Assembly (NCBI GenBank): GCA_022750335.1 | Contig: JAKIVX010000014.1 | Span: forward strand, 1 to 43,750 | Length of the DNA stretch: 43,750 nucleotides | Direction: 5' to 3' | Source: Thermoplasmata archaeon | Lineage (GTDB): Archaea; Thermoplasmatota; Thermoplasmata; Lutacidiplasmatales; UBA184 | Part shown: in pieces, positions 15,905 to 23,862 of the stretch | Numbering within the stretch: the first letter of the stretch is position 1 | How the letters are laid out: every line of letters starts with the position of its first letter | Position numbers and translations under genes: made by a program | Notes under the pieces: generated by a model | Told to the model about the DNA's origin: nothing | The model's input: the letters and a program-made list of their open reading frames with translations, nothing else | Database searches by the model: none

Positions 15905-16450
15905 GTGACAACGGAGCACGGGTCAGACCGGGGGACGGAACGAAACCCGGGAGCGAACGGGAAACCCCCCGAAAAGGTCGCCGGGACGATCGTCGTCGAA
16001 CGGGTCACGCACCAGGAGGTCCCGGCGATCTGCGCTCTCTACAAGAAGGTCGTGGAGACCCAGCCGGGCGGCCTCCCGGTCGAGCTCCTCAAGGGGTGGA
16101 CGCCGACTCCGCTCGAGTTCACGAGCTGGATGGAGGGCGTCACCTACTTCGTCGCACGGCGGGATGGCCGGCTCATCGGTTCGGTCGGTTGCGAGGTCCG
16201 CCACGGGGCCTGCCAACTCGTGCATCTCGTCGTGGACCCGGAGTTCCGGCGCCAGGGCGTCGCGAGCGCCCTCCTCGGCACCGCGGTCGAATGGGCCCGT
16301 CGGGCGAACGCGGCAGTCGTCTGGGTGGACCCGCTCGCGAAGCTCACCGCCGCGGTGGGACTCCTGAAACAGCTCGGCTTCTCCGAAGTCGGAGTCCTCC
16401 ACAAGCACATGTGGGCGGAGGACGTCCGGGTGTTCGAGCGACAGATCTAG
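15905..16450 (+). CDS. GNAT-family N-acetyltransferase
   Basis: The 181 residues comprise a charged low-complexity N terminus (1-25) and a GNAT domain (about 27-165). The acetyl-CoA-binding motif A is LVHLVVDPEFRRQGVASALL, where RRQGVA is the pyrophosphate loop, followed by the amphipathic helix and a Leu-Gly-Phe motif (LKQLGFSEVGV) near the end. Substrate is unknown. The GTG start is uncertain: no box sits at 25-30 nt, and the nearest A-rich element (GTTTCAAGAA) is about 50 nt away, so there may be a leader or a later start. Its stop shares the CTAG at 16447-16450 with the convergent gene. Confidence 0.82.
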   Translation: MTTEHGSDRGTERNPGANGKPPEKVAGTIVVERVTHQEVPAICALYKKVVETQPGGLPVELLKGWTPTPLEFTSWMEGVTYFVARRDGRLIGSVGCEVRHGACQLVHLVVDPEFRRQGVASALLGTAVEWARRANAAVVWVDPLAKLTAAVGLLKQLGFSEVGVLHKHMWAEDVRVFERQI

Positions 16451-17481
16451 CGCGCGGGGCGCGCGCCGCCCCGGGACGAGCGGCCCGGCGGAAGTCCGTG
16501 CATCTCCTGCAGCGCCCGGAGACGACGGAGCCCCTCCTCCGGATGACCGCGGAAGAAATCCCGGGCCCCTCGGGCGAGGTCGATCGCTTCCAGTTCGGTC
16601 GCGATCCCGTGTGTACGTTCCTCGACAAGATAGTCTCCGTACTCCGTGATGTAGCGGGGCAGGTTCGATTTCAATTTCCCGACGGCCTGGAGCCGGAGGG
16701 CGCGGATCTGTTGCTTGAGGGAAGCGAGCTTTCCCGCCCGCAGCTCCGCCTCGAGGACGTCGGCCGTCTCAGCCGGGTCCTGCGGGGGCTCGATGCCGAG
16801 GGCGTGCATGTCCTTGAGCAGCGCGACGACCCGCTCGAGCTCCTCGCGGGCCTGGTCGAGGTGCCGCTCCTTGATCGAGACGACGCGGTCGACCTGCCGG
16901 TAGGTCGCGAGGGCTTGCGCGATGTCCCCGGTCCGCGCGGTGTGGAGCGCGTCCTCGATCTGGTCGCGTTCGAGGCGGCTGTCGACGGAGTAGGCTTCGA
17001 GACGCGTCAGACGGCCCTTCGTGCTCTTCGCCCACGCCTCGAAGGCGGTGATGATCCGGCGCTGGGCGATCCGTTCCACGCCGCGCACGACCTCCGCCCA
17101 AGGCTCGGGGTTGGTCGCTTCGCGTGCGGCCTCCTCGGCCCACGCCGGGAGACGGGGGATGGTGACCCCGAGGGACTCCACGCTCTCCGCCCATTGGTTC
17201 AGGCGGCCGAGCCGCCGCGCGAAATCCTGGCTGAACGGGTTGGAGGCCGGAGGACGGCGGGTCGGAGCGACGCGAGGCCGGGTGGTCGCAGCCGGGGGCG
17301 ACGCCGCCGCCCGGGGGGCGGGGACGGCCTCGACCGGCTCCGCTTCGGCGGGCGCTTCCTCGGTCGCGGTCGGAATGTCCCAGAGCTCCTCGCCGACCGG
17401 CTCATGGCAGGCCGGGCAGAGGAACGCGTCCGTCGGCACCGCGGCCCCGCAGTTGGGGCAGGTCGCTCCCGGGGGGACCAT
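16447..17481 (-). CDS. Zinc-ribbon protein with long alpha-helical region, unknown function
   Basis: The 344 residues start with a zinc ribbon (C8, C11, C22, C25; CPNC and CPAC), followed by an Ala/Pro/Glu-rich linker (about 30-80). A long alpha-helical, charged region (about 85-320) has coiled-coil character and many Arg/Glu/Leu heptad-like stretches. The tail is basic (RSSRGGARPAR). There is no signal peptide or TM helix, so it should be cytoplasmic. I recognise no catalytic motif. The ATG lies about 30 nt from a TCTTAAAAC box. The stop codon is in the CTAG shared with the GNAT gene. A scaffold or nucleic-acid-associated role is possible but unsupported. Confidence 0.7.
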   Translation of the reverse strand: MVPPGATCPNCGAAVPTDAFLCPACHEPVGEELWDIPTATEEAPAEAEPVEAVPAPRAAASPPAATTRPRVAPTRRPPASNPFSQDFARRLGRLNQWAESVESLGVTIPRLPAWAEEAAREATNPEPWAEVVRGVERIAQRRIITAFEAWAKSTKGRLTRLEAYSVDSRLERDQIEDALHTARTGDIAQALATYRQVDRVVSIKERHLDQAREELERVVALLKDMHALGIEPPQDPAETADVLEAELRAGKLASLKQQIRALRLQAVGKLKSNLPRYITEYGDYLVEERTHGIATELEAIDLARGARDFFRGHPEEGLRRLRALQEMHGLPPGRSSRGGARPAR

Positions 17482-17506
17482 CAGTAGCTCCGACTAGCCC
17501 CGAGGG

Positions 17507-17515
17507 TCTTAAAAC
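17507..17515 (-). promoter_or_regulatory. TATA box for the zinc-ribbon/coiled-coil gene
   Basis: The plus strand reads TCTTAAAAC (GTTTTAAGA on the minus strand). It is centred about 30 nt before the ATG at 17481. Confidence 0.5.
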
Positions 17516-17593
17516 GAGGGCCCGGCCGGCCGTCGTGGCGTTCCACGGCGAACGGTTCGGGGCCGAGGGGGTACTTCGGGGGGCCGGGGGGAG

Positions 17594-17678
17594 TGCAGGG
17601 GGTGAGATTTGAACTCACGGACTCCTACGAGACTAGGACCTCAACCTAGCGCCTTTGACCAAGCTGGGCCACCCCTGC
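17594..17678 (-). tRNA. tRNA-Leu (anticodon GAG)
   Basis: A complete 85-nt cloverleaf can be folded by hand. The acceptor stem is GCAGGGG/CCCCTGC, the D-stem GCC/GGC has GG in its loop, and the anticodon stem CTAGG/CCTAG closes the loop TTGAGGT with anticodon GAG (plus-strand 17640-17642). A 14-nt class II variable arm (CTC/GAG) and the T arm GTGAG-TTCAAAT-CTCAC follow. The discriminator base is A, as expected for Leu. There is no intron, and the 3' CCA is not encoded. It reads CUC codons, frequent in this high-GC genome. An AGGTTATGG box (plus 17708-17716) lies about 34 nt upstream and is the likely promoter. Confidence 0.97.
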
Positions 17679-17707
17679 ACGGTCGTTCGCGCGTACGGGG
17701 GGGTACC

Positions 17708-17716
17708 CATAACCTT
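17708..17716 (-). promoter_or_regulatory. Probable TATA box for tRNA-Leu
   Basis: AGGTTATGG on the minus strand is about 34 nt upstream of the tRNA 5' end, consistent with a short 5' leader removed by RNase P. Confidence 0.45.
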
Positions 17717-17791
17717 TGCGAGGACGGGGGGCCATCGAGGGACGGCCGGCGCGCAAAACCACTTGAAGGAGAACGGGGTGGGTCTGCGTCC

Positions 17792-18133
17792 ATGCCGTCG
17801 CCCACGTCGCCGGAGGTCACCGTCTACATCGGTCTCAAACCGACCATGACGTACGTCTTCCAGGTGATCACCCAGCTCAACTCGGGCGCGGGCCCGGTGC
17901 TGGTGAAGGCACGAGGGAACGCAATCGCGCGGGCGGTGGATGTCGTCGAGGTGATCCGCCGTCGATTCCTCGAAGGTCAGGTCGAAGTGGGCGCGATCGT
18001 CATCGGGACAGAGCGGCTGACCAACCACGGCGGCCGCGACGCGAACGTCTCGTCCATCTCCATCCCCGTCACCCGGACGACCCCGGTGCCGGTGGCACCG
18101 CCGGCGGCGCCCGCGAAATCGGGGCCGTCCTAG
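17792..18133 (+). CDS. alba: Alba DNA/RNA-binding chromatin protein
   Basis: Alba is a dimeric archaeal protein that coats DNA and binds RNA. The 113 residues show the family pattern: [19 protein letters not shown], then [24 protein letters not shown] (about 37-59). In the usual KKP nucleic-acid-binding loop, the first Lys is replaced by Leu15 and the second is kept as Lys16. The C-terminal 20 residues are Pro/Ala/Ser-rich beyond the fold. The frame is open further upstream, but the ATG at 17792 fits the Alba N terminus and a weak A/T element about 25 nt before it. The end overlaps the convergent membrane-protein gene by 65 nt. Confidence 0.92.
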   Translation: MPSPTSPEVTVYIGLKPTMTYVFQVITQLNSGAGPVLVKARGNAIARAVDVVEVIRRRFLEGQVEVGAIVIGTERLTNHGGRDANVSSISIPVTRTTPVPVAPPAAPAKSGPS

Positions 18134-19883
18134 CGACGCGCACGACCCAGGTGCCGGCGACTAGGTCGCCGACGCGCTGGTGCTCGGTGGTGGCCGCGAT
18201 CGTGAGGGCCCCGATGGCCCCGATCAGGCCCACGCCGACCACGACGAAACCGCCGAAGAAGGCCGCTGCCAGCGCGCTCAACGGCAGCTGCACGCCCCCG
18301 AACGAGTAGGACCCGCTGGTCGCGGGCACGAAGAGGAACGCGGTCGCGATCGCGAGCCCGATCCCGACCACGCTCAGGGCCGGCACCTTGAACGAGTTGC
18401 GGAGCAGGACCGCGAGGAGCGAGGGGGCGCGCAGCTCCCGTTCCCGGACCGCGAGACCGCTCACCCACTTGCCGACCGTGGTCCCGAACAGCGTCTCCCC
18501 CACGACGAAGTAGAGGAAGGCGGCCGCGATGTATCCATAGATCGCGCCGTTGAACGCCACGCTCCCCAGCACGCCGCCGAAGCCTCCCGAGCCGGCGGTC
18601 GCCGCAAGGTACGACCAAATGATGGCCGCCGGGGCCGTCACGACCAGGAGGTCCAGAAGGAAGGCCACGGAGCGGGCCATCGGCGATCCGAAGCGACGCG
18701 CGCCCAACTGGTTCCCGAGCTGTACCAGCGACCGCGCCATCAGCCATCCGCGGAAGCTTTCCCGGCCGTCGGTGGTGCCGGCCTTCGCGCTCGCTTGGAG
18801 GTTCACGGTGTCGGCCACGACCCACCCAGGGACCGGTAGTCCCTGCCAGGGGCGGTCGGGGGCCGGTAGCGGAAGTCCGAGGAGCACGTGGGCCTGGGCG
18901 GCGGATTCGCGGGACGCGAGCGCGGCGGCGGTCAGCGAACCGGACAGGTCTCCGCGGACGCCGGCCCGGAAGGCACGGGTGAGGCGGCCCGAGGGCGAGG
19001 GCGAAGGGTCCGGGAAGCCCCGAACCGGAGCCCATCCCCGGCGGGCGAGCCGGTGGGCGACGAAGGCGGTCGCGAGGGCGAGCAGCCCGGAAAGGTAGAC
19101 GAGGTCCGAGACGCCCGCGCCGCCGATGATGTAGAGTCCGGGCGTGGAGCTGGGGTAAAGCGGCGGTTGACGGAGGACGTCGGCCCCGACCAACACCCCG
19201 AAGGTACTGCTCACGTACGCCACGGGGAGGGCCAGTGCCTCCTCGCCGGCGAGGAAGAGCGGGGCGGCGAGGACGGCCAGGATACCGGCGAGCACTGGGG
19301 GAATGAGGTACTCCGGAAAGTTCTCGGTGATCCCGACTCCGGGGACCGCCGAGGAGAACAGGAAGGTCAGCACGACGACCGTGCCGGTCAGGGAGAGCAG
19401 GAAAGAGACCCGGGCGGTGAGGGCGTCGTGGGTCGGGGCGAGGCCGGCGAGTGCCACGGGGACGGCGACTGCGACCGCGAGGACGCCAAGGTCGCTCTCC
19501 CATGGTTTCGGCACGGCGAGGACGACCGCGAGCGACGCCGCGGCGAGGACGGCGAACCCCAGCAGGAACAGGCGGATGGACCGGCGGGCCGGGGGCGCGA
19601 CGAAGCCGAGCGAGAGGAGTCCGACCAGGATCGGGAAAAGGGCGCCCGCGAGCGAGATGCCGAGGAGGTCGTTCGAGATAGGGACGAACGGAAGATCGGC
19701 GAAGGTGCAGGCGATCGCCCCGGGGAGGAGCAACCAGAACGTCCTCCGCCCGAGGCCGATCGAGGAGGCGAACGAGCCGTGCTCGAACGCGAGGAGGAAG
19801 AGCGCGGCCCAAAGCAGTCCCGGCAGCGCGAGGGAGATGGCATTGCCCGCGATGTCCGAAGCGAGTTGTCCGGGGTCGATCAC
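18069..19883 (-). CDS. DUF1614-like / RDD fusion membrane protein
   Basis: The 604-residue integral membrane protein has three parts. Residues about 1-275 have many TM helices and match the DUF1614 pattern, including [15 protein letters not shown] (221-235), [15 protein letters not shown] (252-266) and a preceding [12 protein letters not shown] soluble linker follows (about 285-395). An RDD domain (about 397-585) comprises [42 protein letters not shown] and [15 protein letters not shown] transport or membrane-remodelling role is often guessed for both families, but neither gives a defined reaction. The GTG start is likely. The Pro/Ala-rich last 20 residues overlap the end of alba. I know of no described protein with this fusion. 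Confidence 0.85.
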   Translation of the reverse strand: MIDPGQLASDIAGNAISLALPGLLWAALFLLAFEHGSFASSIGLGRRTFWLLLPGAIACTFADLPFVPISNDLLGISLAGALFPILVGLLSLGFVAPPARRSIRLFLLGFAVLAAASLAVVLAVPKPWESDLGVLAVAVAVPVALAGLAPTHDALTARVSFLLSLTGTVVVLTFLFSSAVPGVGITENFPEYLIPPVLAGILAVLAAPLFLAGEEALALPVAYVSSTFGVLVGADVLRQPPLYPSSTPGLYIIGGAGVSDLVYLSGLLALATAFVAHRLARRGWAPVRGFPDPSPSPSGRLTRAFRAGVRGDLSGSLTAAALASRESAAQAHVLLGLPLPAPDRPWQGLPVPGWVVADTVNLQASAKAGTTDGRESFRGWLMARSLVQLGNQLGARRFGSPMARSVAFLLDLLVVTAPAAIIWSYLAATAGSGGFGGVLGSVAFNGAIYGYIAAAFLYFVVGETLFGTTVGKWVSGLAVRERELRAPSLLAVLLRNSFKVPALSVVGIGLAIATAFLFVPATSGSYSFGGVQLPLSALAAAFFGGFVVVGVGLIGAIGALTIAATTEHQRVGDLVAGTWVVRVARTAPISRAPPAVPPAPGSSG

Positions 19884-19919
19884 GGGGTGGTCCGAGAGCC
19901 TCCGAGGACCGAGGTGGTC

Positions 19920-20699
19920 CTAAACCTTTAGGCGCCTAGGTCGCGCCTCCGCCCGAAGACGGTCGCGGAAGGCGGGGGATGCTCGCTCGGTCGCGACGGT
20001 GATCACGATCGGGGCGAGGTTGCGCGCGTGCGAGAGGAGGAAACGTTCCGTGCGGGGGCGGTCCTGTTTCCAGCACTCCCGCAGCCACGTGCCGACCGCG
20101 CGCCGGACCCAGAACTCGGGATCCCGATGGAGCGATCGAATGATGACGAACGGGCGGTCGAGTTCTCCGGCCCGGACCAGGCGATTCATCGCGTATAGCG
20201 AGGCCCGGCGACGCCAAAGGTTGGGGGATCGGGTCCACCGCCGTACCTCCTGGAACCGCGACGGCGTGGCCGCGAGTTGGCGACTGATCACCCCACCGGC
20301 GAGCGTGTCGCAGAGGCCCCAGCCCACGGCCTGGTCCACCCACCGGCCGGTGAGCGACCACGTGGCGCCGGTCCACGTCCGGGGGAAGGTTTCGAGCAGG
20401 AGGCAGGCGAGGAGGCGTTCCTCGAAATATGTGCCCTCCCAGAGTGCCGAAGTGAGGGCGTGGAGATCGGCCTCCAGGAGTTGGGGGTGCCGAGTTCGGA
20501 AGTCCCGCCGAACAGCCTCCAAGTCCCGGGTGTAGACGCCGAGCGTCGGCAGTGGCGAACCTACGTAGTGCTGGAGGTCGAGGTGCTTGTCGGAGCGTCC
20601 CGCGGCTCGAAGCGATCGTACCATCGACCGTCGTTCTCGGTCGAGTGCCGTCGCGCCCAGCGTCGTCCGCGGAGGAGCGGCCGGGGGAGACTTCTTCAC
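19920..20699 (-). CDS. AlkD-like DNA alkylation repair (HEAT-repeat) protein
   Basis: AlkD enzymes are HEAT-repeat DNA glycosylases that excise positively charged alkylated bases. The 259-residue alpha-helical protein has the AlkD-type core GRWVDQAVGWGLCDTLAGG (118-136), with Trp120, Asp122 and the Asp131 that aligns with the catalytic Asp of Bacillus AlkD. It also has LWRRRASLYAMNRLVRAGEL (161-180), matching the W-RRAA helix. This makes a functional glycosylase plausible. It lies directly upstream of the DUF1614-RDD gene in the same direction, 36 nt away. The N-terminal 25 residues are low-complexity, so the true start could be slightly later. Confidence 0.85.
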   Translation of the reverse strand: MKKSPPAAPPRTTLGATALDRERRSMVRSLRAAGRSDKHLDLQHYVGSPLPTLGVYTRDLEAVRRDFRTRHPQLLEADLHALTSALWEGTYFEERLLACLLLETFPRTWTGATWSLTGRWVDQAVGWGLCDTLAGGVISRQLAATPSRFQEVRRWTRSPNLWRRRASLYAMNRLVRAGELDRPFVIIRSLHRDPEFWVRRAVGTWLRECWKQDRPRTERFLLSHARNLAPIVITVATERASPAFRDRLRAEARPRRLKV

Positions 20700-20792
20700 G
20701 TAGGATCCCGCAGTCGTCGCCTCCCCTTCTAGCCGTCGCTCGGCCCGAATCAGCCCGGCTAAACGTTTTGTCGGAACTCCCGTTCGCCGACC

Positions 20793-22193
20793 ATGGTCCC
20801 GCCGCGGGTCGAGCAGGATTCCCTGGGCCCCCGTGACGTGCCGGACGACGCCTACTGGGGGATTCAGACGTTGCGGGCCCGGGAGAACTTCCCGGTGAGC
20901 GGTCTCCGTTCTTCACCTCACCTCGTGCGGGCGTATGCGTGGCTGAAGCTCGCGTGCGTGCGTACCAATGTGGCCCTGGGCGCGGTCGACATTCCGAAGG
21001 GACACGCGATCGAACAGGCGGCGGAAGAGGTCGCCGCCGGAAAGCTCTCAGACCAGTTCGTCGTGGACGTCTTCCAGGCCGGCGCCGGGACCTCGTTCCA
21101 CATGAACGTGAACGAGGTGCTCGCGAACCGGGCCCTCGAGATCCTCGGACGACCCCGGGGCGAGTATGCGTTCGTCAGCCCGAACGACCTCGTGAACCAG
21201 GGGCAGTCGACCAACGACACCTATCCTTCGGCCGCCCAGGTGGCGGTCCTCCTCGCCCTCCGGGACCTGCGCGTCTCGCTCGGCGTGCTGGCGGCGAGCC
21301 TGCGGCACAAGGCGACGGAATTTGCCCATCACCCCAAGGCGGGCCGGACCCATCTCAAGGATGCGATGCCCGTCACGCTCGGGGCGGAGTTCGGGGCGTA
21401 TGCGAGCGCGCTCGAGCATGTCCTCGAGGCCCTCGCGCCGGTCGAGCACGCCCTGGCCGAGATCCCGCTGGGAGGGAGTGCGGTGGGCAGCGGAGTCAAT
21501 TCGCGGCCCGGGTTCCGGGCGGGATCGGTCGCGGAATACGCTCGTCTCACCGGTCTCTCACTCCGACCGGCCCGCGACCCGTTCGAAGCGATGCAGAGCC
21601 GCTGGCCGCTCGGAGCCGCCTCCGCGTGGCTGCGTACGCTCTCCCTCGAGCTCATCCGGATCGCGAACGACCTGCGCCTGCTCGCGAGCGGGCCGGCGAC
21701 CGCGTTGGACGAGATCCGACTTCCCGAGATCCAGCCCGGATCCTCCATCATGCCGGCGAAGGTCAACCCGTCGGCCGCCGAGTGCCTCGACATGATCGCA
21801 TTCCATGTCGTCGGCGCGGACGCGGCGACCGCCCTCGCGGTCCAGGCCGGCCAGCTCGAGATCAACGTCATGACGCCGATCGCGGCCTACGAGGTGCTCT
21901 TCTCCGCCGAGATCCTGACGAATTATCTGCCGACCTTCGCGCACACCTGCGTCGACGGGATCACCGCCAACGCTCCCCAACTCGAGGAGTACCTCGTCGG
22001 ATCCGCGGCGCTGGCCACCGTCCTCACGCCCCGCTTCGGATATCTCAAGGTCGCCGAGCTCCTCCACGAGGCCGAGCGCCTCCACCGCCCCATCCGCGAG
22101 CTTCTGGTCGAACGCGGCCTACTGACCGCGGATGAGGTCGAATCGCTCCTCGGCCGAGCGGCCCTCCTCAAGCTCGCCGAGCCGGTCGGCTGA
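20793..22193 (+). CDS. aspA: Aspartate ammonia-lyase (aspartase/fumarase superfamily)
   Basis: This lyase most likely interconverts aspartate with fumarate and ammonia. The 466 residues carry all superfamily signatures: QTLRARENFPVSG (25-37), FQAGAGTSFHMNVNE (94-108), QSTNDTYPS (138-146), and the mobile SS loop GSSIMPAKVNP (316-326) with Ser318 as the catalytic base. The SSIMPAKVNP form, RARENFP and GQLEINVM favour aspartase over fumarase, which reads SSIMPGKVNP. However, GRTHLKDA (184-191) has the His typical of class II fumarases where E. coli aspartase has Gln, so fumarase activity is a real alternative. A CTAAACG box lies about 31 nt before the ATG. A TrmB regulator follows 41 nt later. 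Confidence 0.85.
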   Translation: MVPPRVEQDSLGPRDVPDDAYWGIQTLRARENFPVSGLRSSPHLVRAYAWLKLACVRTNVALGAVDIPKGHAIEQAAEEVAAGKLSDQFVVDVFQAGAGTSFHMNVNEVLANRALEILGRPRGEYAFVSPNDLVNQGQSTNDTYPSAAQVAVLLALRDLRVSLGVLAASLRHKATEFAHHPKAGRTHLKDAMPVTLGAEFGAYASALEHVLEALAPVEHALAEIPLGGSAVGSGVNSRPGFRAGSVAEYARLTGLSLRPARDPFEAMQSRWPLGAASAWLRTLSLELIRIANDLRLLASGPATALDEIRLPEIQPGSSIMPAKVNPSAAECLDMIAFHVVGADAATALAVQAGQLEINVMTPIAAYEVLFSAEILTNYLPTFAHTCVDGITANAPQLEEYLVGSAALATVLTPRFGYLKVAELLHEAERLHRPIRELLVERGLLTADEVESLLGRAALLKLAEPVG

Positions 22194-22234
22194 CGAGTCG
22201 TTAAGACCCGCCGCGGTGCTCCTCCGACCCGCCG

Positions 22235-22987
22235 ATGACCACGATCGAGGACACCGCCGTCGCTCTCGGCAACCCGACGAGCGAGGAGTTCCGACGGGCC
22301 ACCGAAGTGCTCGGAAAAGTCGGGCTGACCCAGTACGAGGCCCGGGCGTACATCGCCCTCGTCGCCCGCGGCGTGGGGGACGCTACGACGCTCGCCGCGG
22401 CCGCCGGCATCCCCCGGACGAGCGCGTACAAGGTCCTCGAATCTCTGGCGGCCAAGGGGTATGCCCAGCCGACCGGAGGGAAACCGATCCTCTTCCGCCC
22501 CCGACCTCCCCTCGACGTCGCCGAGACGCTCAAGGGGGCGATTCAGGAGGTGTTCGAGCAGCTCGCGAACCTCCATCGGGAGGTCGCCGAGCACGGAGAG
22601 CCCCAGCTCGTCTACCTGCTCTCGGGCCGCGAGAAGGTCCTCGGAAAGATCGGCGAGCTGCTCGATGGGTCGGCCCATACGTTCATCCTGACCACGCCCG
22701 GCGTGAGCGAGGTCCGCGACGAGCTCGGAAAGAAGATCCAGCATGCGGTCAAGCGGGGGATTCAGGTGACGTTCGTGACCGCGCCCCTCCAGCGCGTCCC
22801 CGAGGGGGTCACGTACGTGCCCCGAGAGAACCTGATCGCGACCGAGGTCCTCGCGGACGGACAGCACGCGTTGCTCGCCGCCCCGGGACTTGACGCGTGC
22901 GGGTTCACGGACAACCCCATCCTCACGGCCCACCTCAAGCAGTTCCTCGAGGTCATCCTCGACGCCCCGCGCGGGGCTTCGTCGTGA
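22235..22987 (+). CDS. TrmB-family transcriptional regulator
   Basis: The 250-residue protein has an N-terminal winged helix (about 25-90): GLTQYEARAYIALVARG, then TTLAAAAGIPRTSAYKVLESLAAKGY. This is the standard TrmB start. A coiled helix (about 95-120) precedes a PLD-like TrmB C-terminal region (about 125-240) that in characterised members binds sugars or other effectors. The effector here is unknown. A CGTTAAGACC element lies about 31 nt before the ATG. The stop codon overlaps the next start as GTGA, so it is translationally coupled to a tRNA-modifying enzyme, an unexpected partner. It also lies just downstream of the aspartase-like gene, a more natural target. Confidence 0.9.
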   Translation: MTTIEDTAVALGNPTSEEFRRATEVLGKVGLTQYEARAYIALVARGVGDATTLAAAAGIPRTSAYKVLESLAAKGYAQPTGGKPILFRPRPPLDVAETLKGAIQEVFEQLANLHREVAEHGEPQLVYLLSGREKVLGKIGELLDGSAHTFILTTPGVSEVRDELGKKIQHAVKRGIQVTFVTAPLQRVPEGVTYVPRENLIATEVLADGQHALLAAPGLDACGFTDNPILTAHLKQFLEVILDAPRGASS

Positions 22988-23862
22988 GTCCGACGGCCGC
23001 GCGCGGTCCGCGCCGGCCACCGGTCGAACGCATCCGGGACGAGCTTCGGGACGCAGCCGGACCGCAGCTCGCGGCCGAGCTCCCCACGGGCTTCCAACTT
23101 CTCGGCCACGTCCTGATCGTGCGGTGGCCGGAGACGCTCCGACCGCACTTCCCGCTCCTGGTGGAAGCGTTTCGGCGGGCGTTCGGTGTTCGGGTGATCC
23201 TGCGCCAGGTGGGTCCGATCGCGGGGGAATTGCGCACGCCGGTCCTGGAGCGGCTCCTCGATGGCCCCACGGAGACCGAGGTCCGCGAGGGCGGAGTGCG
23301 GTGGCGGTTCGACGCCGCGCGGATCATGTTCTCCGCGGGCAACCACACCGAACGGGTCCGCGCCGGTCGCCTCGTCCAGCCCGGGGAGACGGTGGTCGAC
23401 CTGTTCGCGGGGATCGGGTATTTCGCCCTACCGGCGGCCAAGATCGGCCGTGCGGCGCGGGTCGTCGCGGTGGACCGAAACCCCCTCTCGGTTCAGTACC
23501 TCGAGGAGAACGCCCGGCGCAACGGCGTCGCGGAACGGGTCGAGGTCCGGTGCGGGGACAATCGTAGCGTCGAGATCCCGCCGGGGACCTCGGACCGGGT
23601 CTTCCTCGGGTACCTTCCGTCCGCGGTCCCATGGGTCGACCGGGCCGTCCCGCTCCTCCGGCCGTCCGGAGGTTGGATGCATGTCCACCTGGTCGCCGAC
23701 GCGCGGCACGCCGTCGCGGACGGCGCCCGAGCGGTGACCGCGGCGGTCGAGGACTCCGGAGGACGACTGACCGAGCCCGCCTGGGGGCGCGAAGTGAAGG
23801 CCTTCGGCCCGGGCCGCACGCACGTCGTCGTCGACGTCCACGTGGTGCCCGGCCGCACCTAG
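22984..23862 (+). CDS. taw2: tRNA-Phe wyosine aminocarboxypropyltransferase Taw2 (TYW2-like)
   Basis: Taw2 transfers the 3-amino-3-carboxypropyl group of S-adenosylmethionine to 4-demethylwyosine at position 37 of tRNA-Phe. The 292 residues belong to the Trm5/TYW2 class I fold: MFSAGN (115-120) followed by ER, the TYW2-type version of the Trm5 FSPRL motif; motif I DLFAGIGYFALP (139-150); VAVDRNP (161-167); and GDNR (191-194) with DRVFLGYLPSAVPWV. The MFSxGN form favours Taw2 over a Trm5 methyltransferase. The GTG start overlaps the TrmB stop. The gene ends in a CTAG shared with the convergent osmC-like gene. No taw1 or taw3 is in the window. Confidence 0.9.
   Translation: MSPTAARGPRRPPVERIRDELRDAAGPQLAAELPTGFQLLGHVLIVRWPETLRPHFPLLVEAFRRAFGVRVILRQVGPIAGELRTPVLERLLDGPTETEVREGGVRWRFDAARIMFSAGNHTERVRAGRLVQPGETVVDLFAGIGYFALPAAKIGRAARVVAVDRNPLSVQYLEENARRNGVAERVEVRCGDNRSVEIPPGTSDRVFLGYLPSAVPWVDRAVPLLRPSGGWMHVHLVADARHAVADGARAVTAAVEDSGGRLTEPAWGREVKAFGPGRTHVVVDVHVVPGRT

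Noticed and set aside
18130-19812. A 560-codon minus-strand frame inside the DUF1614-RDD gene
   Set aside because: Its product is Arg/Pro/Gly-rich without hydrophobic segments, whereas the chosen frame has proper TM helices and RDD motifs.
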